Source: Candidatus Zixiibacteriota bacterium
GTDB taxonomy: Bacteria > Zixibacteria > MSB-5A5 > JAABVY01 > JAHJOQ01
DNA: 36,957 nucleotides
Direction: 5' to 3'
Assembly: GCA_020053015.1 (NCBI GenBank)
Contig: JAGVNY010000157.1
Location: 1-36,957, forward strand
Shown: one piece after another, positions 30,390 to 36,957 of the stretch
How the letters are laid out: each line of letters begins with the position of its first letter
Position numbering within the stretch: position 1 is the stretch's first letter
Notes under the pieces: generated by a model
Databases searched by the model: none
Seen by the model: only the letters and a program-made list of their open reading frames with translations
What the model was told of the DNA's origin: nothing
Position numbers and translations under genes: made by a program

Positions 30390-31958
30390 ATGACCGACGA
30401 ACGTCAACTATATGATCCCCACGATCATGAACCGATGCCTGAGGGAGAGGAGACCGCCCCCCCTTATATGCGAACTATGGCTATTGTGAGATGGGTGCTT
30501 CTGGCTGGCATGACGCTGTTCGCGTTCGTAATGATTCTGCAGTATTTCGGCGCGACGCCCTGGCAGAGTGTCGGCGCCCAGTCCTCGCAGTATCACTGCC
30601 CAATGCATCCCACATATGTCAGCAGCCAGCCGGGCGAGTGTCCTATCTGCGGAATGGATCTCGTTCCCATAGATGAGAGCACAGGCGAAGCAGATGTTGC
30701 GCTCGATACCACGGATCAATCCGATCACGCGAGCCACGGCGAATCAAAGGCCAGGCCGGGGCAGTATACATGCCCAATGGATCCCGAGGTTATCTCAGAT
30801 GTACCGGGGGAGTGTCCGATCTGTGGTATGAACCTGGAACTGGTTCCGTCGGACACAAGTGCAGCCGCGCATGACGAGACTTTCAGAGGGAAGGACGATC
30901 TCGGGAGCGCGCCTGTGCCGGGCTTAGTTCCGGTCACGATCGAACCCCAGCGCTTGCAACTGATTGGAGTGAAGACGGGTCGCGTCGAGGTGCGCAATCT
31001 GGAAAGCGAGCTGCACTTGCTCGGCTACATCACACCTGATGAGACGAAAGTGGCCAATCTGCATGTTCGCGTTTCCGGTTGGGTGCAACACCTCAATGTC
31101 AACCAAACCGGCCAGGTTGTATCCCAGGGAGAAGGACTGCTGTCGCTCTATAGTCCGGAGCTATACGAGGCTCAGCAGAGCCTTATTGTGTCTCTGGCGG
31201 CCACCAGCCAGATTGAGGCTGACAGCCTGCTGAATTCCATGCGCTCCCAGCTCGTGGAAGCTGCTCGGCAGCGGCTATTACTACTCGGGATGCCCAGACG
31301 CGAAATCGATGATCTTGAGACGCAGGGCACGGCGAAGACCGAATTGACTCTTCGCAGCCCGTTTTCCGGAGTCGTGCTGCAGAAGGGAGTGAATCAAGGA
31401 CAATTCGTGACTCCCGATCAGAACTTGTTCACAATCGCCGACTTGCAGGATGTGTGGGTACTCGCAGACGTTTACGAGAGGGACCTGTCGCAAGTCAGGC
31501 TCGGACAGAAGGTCACCATGAGCGCAGCTGGGCTCACAGGTGAGGAGTTCATCGGCACAGTCCAATTCGTCTACCCCACGGTGGCGGAGCAAACGCGCAC
31601 AGCCAAGGTTCGCATCGAGCTTCGAAATCCTCAACTCAGACTTCGACCCGGCATGTACGCAGACGTGAGGCTGCAAAGCGACAGCCGGCCGACACTGGCT
31701 ATCCCCGTGGAGGCGCTCATGGACGGCGACCAGGTGCAGTACGCCTTCGTAGTGCACGGCGACACTCACTTTGAGCCCAGAGAGATCGTCGTCGGCCGTC
31801 GCACCGATGACTGGGCGGAAGTCCTGTCAGGACTGCACGAGGGCGAGACCGTGGTCACAAGCGCCAACTTCTTGATCGACTCCGAAAGCCGTCTTAAAGC
31901 GGCGATCGCCGGCATGGGAAGCACATCCCCTGACGCACATGCCGGTCACGGTAAGTAG
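30390..31958 (+). CDS. cusB: CusB-like membrane-fusion adaptor with two heavy-metal-binding domains (522 aa)
   Basis: An acidic/His N-terminus (DPHDHEPMP) precedes one membrane anchor (residues about 32-55). Two heavy-metal-binding domains follow: YHCPMHPTYVSSQPGECPICGMDL (about 68-91) and YTCPMDPEVISDVPGECPICGMNL (about 126-149), each with a CPM and CPICGM pair. The adaptor body has a CusB beta-barrel/lipoyl organisation: VRVSGWVQHLNVNQTGQVVSQGEGLLSLYSPEL, hairpin, LRSPFSGVVLQKGVNQGQFV, TMSAAGLTGEEFIGTVQFVYPTV, then LRLRPGMYADVRL. The C-terminus is His-rich (DAHAGHGK). I prefer the ATG at 30390, with AGGA six bases ahead, over one at 30384. It links CusA to CusC and may hand Cu(I)/Ag(I) to the pump. 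Confidence 0.9.
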   Translation: MTDERQLYDPHDHEPMPEGEETAPPYMRTMAIVRWVLLAGMTLFAFVMILQYFGATPWQSVGAQSSQYHCPMHPTYVSSQPGECPICGMDLVPIDESTGEADVALDTTDQSDHASHGESKARPGQYTCPMDPEVISDVPGECPICGMNLELVPSDTSAAAHDETFRGKDDLGSAPVPGLVPVTIEPQRLQLIGVKTGRVEVRNLESELHLLGYITPDETKVANLHVRVSGWVQHLNVNQTGQVVSQGEGLLSLYSPELYEAQQSLIVSLAATSQIEADSLLNSMRSQLVEAARQRLLLLGMPRREIDDLETQGTAKTELTLRSPFSGVVLQKGVNQGQFVTPDQNLFTIADLQDVWVLADVYERDLSQVRLGQKVTMSAAGLTGEEFIGTVQFVYPTVAEQTRTAKVRIELRNPQLRLRPGMYADVRLQSDSRPTLAIPVEALMDGDQVQYAFVVHGDTHFEPREIVVGRRTDDWAEVLSGLHEGETVVTSANFLIDSESRLKAAIAGMGSTSPDAHAGHGK

Positions 31959-31972
31959 GAAAGCAGGTTATC

Positions 31973-34900
31973 ATGATCAGCGCCATTATAGATTTCTGCG
32001 CGCGGAACAGAGCGATTGTCTTCATTGCGACCCTCTTCGCTGTATTGGGAGCGTGGTATTCGATCCACAATATTGCGCTCGATGCGATTCCGGATCTGTC
32101 GGATACCCAGGTGATTCTCTGGACGGAGTGGATGGGGCGCAGCCCCGATTTGGTCGAGGATCAGATTACGTATCCGATCGTTACCGCACTCCTGTCGGCT
32201 CCGCGCGTTACCGCCGTGCGCGGATATTCGATGTTCGGGATGTCGTTCGTATACGTCATCTTCGAAGATGGCACCGACATCTACTGGGCGCGCAGCCGCG
32301 TCACGGAGTACATGAAGCAGTTCGAATCCAAACTGCCTTCGGGCGTCAGCCCCGTTCTCGGCCCGGACGCGACCTCCGTCGGCTGGGTGTTCCAGTACGC
32401 ACTGGTCGACTCTTCCGGTAAGCACGATCTCGCCGATCTCCGGACTTTTCAAGATTTCAATCTCCGGTACGCGCTCTCGTCTGTTGCCGGCGTCGCCGAA
32501 GTCGCTTCAATCGGCGGATACCAGAAGCAGTATCAGGTGGAGGTCGACCCACAGAAGCTCCAGGCCTATGGCTTGTCAGTAAGCGACGTGACCCGGGCAA
32601 TTCGTCAGAGCAATAATGATGTCGGCGGGCGGGTAATCGAGATGGCCGGTCGTGAGTACTATGTGCGCGGCCGGGGATATATCGAGGACTTGAGCGCTTT
32701 GAGACAGATTAGCCTTGGTGTAAGTCCCTCCGGCACTCCTGTCCTGCTCGAAAACGTCGCGACCATCAGTTTCGGTCCGGACATCCGGCGAGGTGTGGGT
32801 GAGTTCGACGGCATTGGCGAGGCCGTCGGCGGCATAGTCATCATGCGGTTCGGCGAGAATGCGCTGGCAGTCATCGACCGCGTGAAGCGGAAGATAGCGG
32901 AACTCGAACCGTCGTTTCCGGAGGGTGTCGAGCTCAGAATCGTCTATGACCGAAGCAATCTGATAGAACGTGCGATAGATACGTTGAAACACAGCCTCAT
33001 CGAAGAGGGCGTCGTAGTCGCTGTTGTCATAATAATCTTCCTGCTTCATTTTGGCAGCTCGCTGGTTCCAATCGTCGTGCTTCCAGTGGCAGTCGCCCTC
33101 TCATTTATCCCTATGTATTTCCTCGGGATCAATTCGAATATCATGAGTCTGGGTGGCATTGCAATCGCAATTGGCGCAATGGTCGACGCTTCAATTGTCA
33201 TGGTGGAGAATGCCCACAAGCGACTGGAAAAGGCGCCCGCAACTGCCAGTCGAACAGAAGTTATAATTGCTGCCGCCAAAGAAGTCGGTCCGCCGATCTT
33301 CTTCGCACAATTGATCATCACGGTCGGTTTTCTGCCTATCTTCGCGCTCACCGGTCAGGGTGGCAAGCTTTTCACGCCTCTTGCATATACTAAGACTTTC
33401 GCAATGTTCTTTTCGGCTATCGCGGCTGTGACTATTGCCCCAGCTCTGATGATGTTGTTACTGCGCGGAAAAATTCATTCGGAATCGAAACACCCTGTCT
33501 CTAAGCTTCTGATTTCAGTCTATAAACCGTTTGTCTTCGTGGCGCTGAGAAATCCGAAAACCACTGTCGCAATCGGCATAATGGCAATTCTGTCGGCTAT
33601 ACCGATGATTCCGAAGATCGGGTCAGAATTCATGCCGCCACTGAACGAAGGTGATATTCTGTACATGCCTACGACTTTTCCGAATATCTCCATCGAGGAA
33701 GCGAAGCAATACATGCAGTACCAGGATCGGGTGATTCGATCCTTCCCCGAAGTGCTCACTGTGTACGGCAAAGCCGGTCGCGCGGAGACACCAACCGATC
33801 CGGCGCCACTCAGCATGCTTGAGACGGCAGTACAGTTGAAGCCGAAGGATGAGTGGCGGAAAGTTCCGTTGCAACGGTGGTATTCGAGCCGGGCGCCGGA
33901 ATTCCTGAAAGTAATTCTGCGTCCCGTTTGGCCTGAGGAGAGAATTATTGACTGGAAAGAGTTGATTGCGGAGTTCGATAAAGCGATGCAAATGCCGGGC
34001 TGGACGAATGCATGGACTATGCCGATCAAGACGCGGATTGACATGTTGTCGACCGGTATCCGAACGCCGATCGGCGTCAAGATATTCGGCAACGATCTTG
34101 GCGAGATCGAACAGATTGGTCAGGAACTTGAGAGAGCGTTGTCGAAGATTTCCGGGACGCGGTCAGTGTACTCCGATCGGAACACCGGCGGCTTCTACAT
34201 TGATATCGTGCCCGATCGACAGGCCATCGCCCGCTATGGGCTCACGATGCAGGATGTACAAGACGTTATCGAAGTCGCGATAGGCGGTATGCCGATCAGC
34301 TCGACTATCGAGGGTCGCAACCGATTCTCAATTAATGTCCGATACCCGCGCGAGCTTCGCCAGAGTATTGACCGCCTCAAGGAGATACTCGTCCCGTTGC
34401 CAATTTCCAGCGGAGGATCAAGTAATGGCTCTATGCCTTCGATGGGGATTTTGCCAGCTTCCACGACCGAGCCACCCATGCTGGTCTCCAACGATCCGTT
34501 GGTCAACTTCCAGGCTCTCGTGAAGACCATCGAATTCGCACAGATGGACAACATGGGATCAGGAAGAGCCGGTTCTGACCGCCCGTTCCCCGGTTCAGGC
34601 GGATTGAGCTCTAATGTCTCTCCATCAAGCGGCATGTCGACCCGTTCGGCCTCAATGTCCGGTTCCGGGAGCGCTCAGTTGTTCAGTATTCCCGAGGGGC
34701 GTCCAAGTGTCCCGCTCGGACAGATCTCGGATATCAAGATAGTCAGCGGTCCCCCGATGATTCGGGATGAAAACGGGATGCTTGTCGGCTACGTGTATGT
34801 TGACATGGACCAAAACCAGCGCGACATCGGTGGCTATGTAGATGAGGCCAAAACGGTAGTTGCGAATGAAGTTTCTATTCCCAGTGGTTACTATCTCAAG

Positions 34901-35476
34901 TGGACGGGCCAGTATGAGCTTCTCGAGATAATGGCTCGCCGAATGAAAATCGTAATTCCCATTACTCTGATTCTGATTGTCATACTGCTGTTCCTCAATT
35001 TCCGAAACATCACTGAAACACTTATCGTGCTGGCATCCGTGCCCTTTGCGCTCGTCGGCAGCATTTGGCTCATGTATTTCCTTGGCTATAACTACTCCAC
35101 CGCCACACTTGTGGGGATTATCGCCCTTGTCGGTCTGGCTACTCAAACCGGCATCGTTATGGTTCTATATCTCGATCATGCCTATGAAAAACGCAAGAAA
35201 GCAGGGAAGGTACGTGACTTGAATGACATCATATGGGCTCACATGGAAGGCACCGTGCTCCGCGTCCGACCAAAGCTGATGACAGTGACTACCACTGCTG
35301 TAGGTTTGGTGCCCCTGTTGTGGGCGTCCGGAACCGGCGCTGATGTCATGAAGAGAATCGCTGCTCCCATGGTGGGTGGGCTCATAACCTCGACATTCCT
35401 AACGTTGGAAATCATCCCCGTTATCTATACATACTGGCGTCTCTGGCAGATCAGACGAGAGAAGAAAGCTGCCTGA
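31973..35476 (+). CDS. cusA: CusA-like heavy-metal RND efflux pump with Met-rich insertion (1167 aa)
   Basis: A full-length HME-RND pump: first helix (AIVFIATLFAVLGAWYSI), IALDAIPDLSDTQVILWTEW, large periplasmic loops, the proton-relay helix region GGIAIAIGAMVDASIVMVENAHKR, and symmetric second half to TLEIIPVIYTYW. The three Met that bind Cu(I)/Ag(I) in E. coli CusA (M573, M623, M672) are matched by M565 (LYMPTT), M615 (APLSMLET) and M691 (RIDMLSTG), arguing for copper/silver rather than zinc/cobalt. Residues about 811-909 form an insertion absent from E. coli CusA, low in complexity and rich in Ser, Gly and Met. The protein is about 120 residues longer than CusA. AGG precedes the ATG at 31973 by five bases. 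Inner membrane; trimer with CusB and CusC. Confidence 0.93.
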   Translation: MISAIIDFCARNRAIVFIATLFAVLGAWYSIHNIALDAIPDLSDTQVILWTEWMGRSPDLVEDQITYPIVTALLSAPRVTAVRGYSMFGMSFVYVIFEDGTDIYWARSRVTEYMKQFESKLPSGVSPVLGPDATSVGWVFQYALVDSSGKHDLADLRTFQDFNLRYALSSVAGVAEVASIGGYQKQYQVEVDPQKLQAYGLSVSDVTRAIRQSNNDVGGRVIEMAGREYYVRGRGYIEDLSALRQISLGVSPSGTPVLLENVATISFGPDIRRGVGEFDGIGEAVGGIVIMRFGENALAVIDRVKRKIAELEPSFPEGVELRIVYDRSNLIERAIDTLKHSLIEEGVVVAVVIIIFLLHFGSSLVPIVVLPVAVALSFIPMYFLGINSNIMSLGGIAIAIGAMVDASIVMVENAHKRLEKAPATASRTEVIIAAAKEVGPPIFFAQLIITVGFLPIFALTGQGGKLFTPLAYTKTFAMFFSAIAAVTIAPALMMLLLRGKIHSESKHPVSKLLISVYKPFVFVALRNPKTTVAIGIMAILSAIPMIPKIGSEFMPPLNEGDILYMPTTFPNISIEEAKQYMQYQDRVIRSFPEVLTVYGKAGRAETPTDPAPLSMLETAVQLKPKDEWRKVPLQRWYSSRAPEFLKVILRPVWPEERIIDWKELIAEFDKAMQMPGWTNAWTMPIKTRIDMLSTGIRTPIGVKIFGNDLGEIEQIGQELERALSKISGTRSVYSDRNTGGFYIDIVPDRQAIARYGLTMQDVQDVIEVAIGGMPISSTIEGRNRFSINVRYPRELRQSIDRLKEILVPLPISSGGSSNGSMPSMGILPASTTEPPMLVSNDPLVNFQALVKTIEFAQMDNMGSGRAGSDRPFPGSGGLSSNVSPSSGMSTRSASMSGSGSAQLFSIPEGRPSVPLGQISDIKIVSGPPMIRDENGMLVGYVYVDMDQNQRDIGGYVDEAKTVVANEVSIPSGYYLKWTGQYELLEIMARRMKIVIPITLILIVILLFLNFRNITETLIVLASVPFALVGSIWLMYFLGYNYSTATLVGIIALVGLATQTGIVMVLYLDHAYEKRKKAGKVRDLNDIIWAHMEGTVLRVRPKLMTVTTTAVGLVPLLWASGTGADVMKRIAAPMVGGLITSTFLTLEIIPVIYTYWRLWQIRREKKAA

Positions 35477-35803
35477 ATCGCTCCGCCGATGAGCTTACAT
35501 TGGATGGGGCATCAGGAGTTGCGCCGTCTGTTGCGCGATTTTGAGTCGCGTGTCAGCGCTGACACGCCAGACACAGCTAAGCAAACTTCGTGATCAACTA
35601 AGTTACGATCTCACAACGCGATTTCTGCAGGCACGGAAACTGCTCAGGATGTAGTCAGAGCTCAAGGGAAGTCAAGGTGATGGTGGATTCCTGAGTGTGC
35701 ACGCAGCCTCGAGTTCAGGAGAATCCCCTTGACTTCAGTAATGCGAAGGCATAAGCATGCTGTCGCACATTCCAGGTTGCTATTGGTGAAAGAGAGGTTC
35801 ACG
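35477..35803. other. Spacer with strong palindromes downstream of cusA
   Basis: This 327-base region holds two inverted repeats, 35534-35550 and 35548-35567, listed separately. The opposite-strand frame extending from here into the next gene lacks a ribosome site and lies inside a better coding frame. No promoter for the downstream gene could be assigned. Confidence 0.4.
35534..35567. repeat. Perfect 20-bp palindrome plus overlapping inverted repeat
   Basis: GCGTGTCAGCGCTGACACGC at 35548-35567 is its own reverse complement. It partly overlaps CGCGA/TCGCG arms at 35534-35550. The position 70 bases after the cusA stop suggests a terminator stem (8-base arms, GCGC loop), but no T-run follows. 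A dimeric-regulator operator for the gene at 35804 is the other reading. Confidence 0.5.
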
Positions 35804-36957
35804 ATGCAAGGCGAGGGTTCGAATCGTAATAGCCGACTCTTGTCGTTGAGACGGTTTGCGTCCGAGCGATATGGCAGGAACAGACTCACGCTGATTTCCG
35901 CAATCGCCCTTGTAACAGCGATTATTGCCGCTGGGTCGTTGTTTGTCTGTTCGCAGCGCGATGGCGCTGCAGAAGTACACGTGACATCGTTCACGCCATC
36001 GGGCGAGGTTCCGTTGTCCACAAACTTCACGATCGAGCTGTCAAAGGAGATCGCTACTGACTCGATGCTGAATGCCGAGCTTGATAGGCCGGCTGTCGAG
36101 TTTGATCCCCCGATTCCCGGCAAATTCCAGTGGGTGGCGAGGAATGAGATACGATTCTACCCGGACGTGCTTCTGAATCCATCGACAAAGTATGTAGCAT
36201 CAGCCCTTCCGGCGATTGCAGCCGAGCACGGATTGTCGCTCAAAGGCGAGCGGGAATTCGAGTTCAGCACGCCAAGATTTCGCGTGAACAGCGCATCTCT
36301 CGCATTCGAATTCTCGCCCAAATCAAAGAGAGAGGCCAAGCTTGTAGCAACGATTGAGTTCAACTTCGAAGTCGATCCCGTCGAAGCGGCGAAGTATGTG
36401 GCGGTTGAATACTCGGACGGTGGGAATATTTCCTACGGTATTGCCACGCCAGAATCAGGGAACATCCTCTCACTCACGGCCGAGAGCGTGGAACGGATCG
36501 ACACGGATCGGGAGATACGGCTCGTCGTACACAAGGGACTCGTCTGTACGGGGGGCAACCTGGGTCTTGCGGAGGACTACCTCAAGCCTGCCGTGTTGCC
36601 TGCACAAGGAAACCTGGTGGTTGCAGGATTGGTACCTGTAATCACTCCTCCCGACAAGGAATACATCAGGATAGAATTCAATCTTCCTGTCACCGCTGAT
36701 GACGTGTCCAGATTCATCTCCGTTACTCCGGCCGTGGATCACAGAACAATGGCGCGCCACCACTATCTCGAGCTCAGGGGGGATTTCAAGTCGGGCGACA
36801 CCTACACTGTGTCGATCGACAAAGGGCTTACTGCAATCGATGGATCGACTCTCAATCGGGAATTCTCAAGCGCGGTAACTTTTGTGAGAGAAGACATCCC
36901 ACCGCAGATCTCATTCGTCGGTCGTGGCTTCTATCTGACGAAAGTGGGCAATTTGAA
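35804..36957 (+). CDS. Alpha-2-macroglobulin family envelope protein, 5' part (runs off right edge)
   Basis: About 384 residues are visible without a stop. An N-terminal hydrophobic stretch (residues about 30-48, LTLISAIALVTAIIAAGSLFVC) acts as signal or anchor; its Cys is not in an ideal lipobox. The next parts match bacterial alpha-2-macroglobulin N-terminal Ig-like domains: VTSFTPSGEVPLSTNFTIELSKEI, FQWVARNEIRFYPDVLLNPSTKYV, EFEFSTPRF, then repeated strands and PPQISFVGRGFYLTKVGN at the edge. In Gram-negatives these large periplasmic proteins trap proteases and often sit next to penicillin-binding protein 1C. AGAGAGG lies six bases before the ATG. The thioester (CLEQ-type) region, if present, lies beyond the window. 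Confidence 0.82.
   Translation, partial: MQGEGSNRNSRLLSLRRFASERYGRNRLTLISAIALVTAIIAAGSLFVCSQRDGAAEVHVTSFTPSGEVPLSTNFTIELSKEIATDSMLNAELDRPAVEFDPPIPGKFQWVARNEIRFYPDVLLNPSTKYVASALPAIAAEHGLSLKGEREFEFSTPRFRVNSASLAFEFSPKSKREAKLVATIEFNFEVDPVEAAKYVAVEYSDGGNISYGIATPESGNILSLTAESVERIDTDREIRLVVHKGLVCTGGNLGLAEDYLKPAVLPAQGNLVVAGLVPVITPPDKEYIRIEFNLPVTADDVSRFISVTPAVDHRTMARHHYLELRGDFKSGDTYTVSIDKGLTAIDGSTLNREFSSAVTFVREDIPPQISFVGRGFYLTKVGNL

Noticed and set aside
35662-36123. A 153-codon minus-strand frame at the right end
   Set aside because: It lies across the 5' end of the alpha-2-macroglobulin-like gene on the other strand, has no ribosome site and its translation shows no family features.

Overview
The window looks like a chromosomal segment from a Gram-negative, probably anaerobic or facultative bacterium. 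It encodes a TolC/RND envelope-spanning efflux system, lipoproteins and a bacterial alpha-2-macroglobulin start. It also encodes several sigma-54 enhancer-binding regulators and an iron-sulfur-rich NAD(P)H/flavin oxidoreductase cluster. Base composition looks moderate (just above 50% GC by eye). Gene content would suit an uncultured FCB-type lineage such as Zixibacteria, but no rRNA or universal marker is present, so this placement is a guess.

Layout. (1) 1-1444: the start of an Ada-type methylphosphotriester/DNA-repair gene running off the left edge, a divergent F420-type NADP oxidoreductase, and a SnoaL/DUF4440 protein. (2) 1457-7365: a POT-family oligopeptide transporter downstream of a complete LivKHMGF branched-chain amino-acid ABC importer with a good sigma-70 promoter. 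(3) 7531-12740: a permuted papain-like (YiiX-type) anchored hydrolase, a two-gene ABC exporter that may be leaderless, and an HDOD protein with a degenerate receiver domain.

(4) 12863-25559, all on the minus strand, is the most interesting part. A two-component system (GAF-type kinase plus NtrC-class sigma-54 activator) lies upstream of a long gene run. The run contains two paralogous small proteins, each with two C-x2-C-x5-C-x(11-12)-C-E repeats, and another small Cys-rich ORF. It continues with a NuoE-like subunit carrying a zinc-ribbon tail and a 1064-residue NuoF::GltD fusion. A NuoG-like Fe-S protein, an FMN-binding glutamate-synthase-like protein without glutaminase domain or 3Fe-4S cysteines, an orphan sensory domain and a secreted Cys protein complete it. 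Sigma-54 -24/-12 elements and tandem palindromes sit in front of the run. NuoE + NuoF::GltD + NuoG' resembles Sporomusa-type electron-bifurcating transhydrogenase (Stn); coupling to an FMN GltS-like subunit and the small Cys-repeat proteins may be a new variant.

(5) 25789-35476: a copper/silver resistance module. A small YHS-like Cys protein is divergent from a ZraS/ZraR-like kinase and sigma-54 activator, followed by CusC, CusB (two heavy-metal-binding domains) and CusA (Met triad conserved, Met/Ser/Gly-rich insertion). Matching enhancer-like sites (TTG-N12-CAA core) lie upstream of sigma-54 promoter candidates in front of both the YHS gene and cusC, a topology like zraP/zraSR. (6) 35477-36957: a spacer with a perfect 20-bp palindrome, then the 5' part of an alpha-2-macroglobulin-family gene cut by the right edge. 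I saw no tRNA, rRNA, insertion sequence or CRISPR array.
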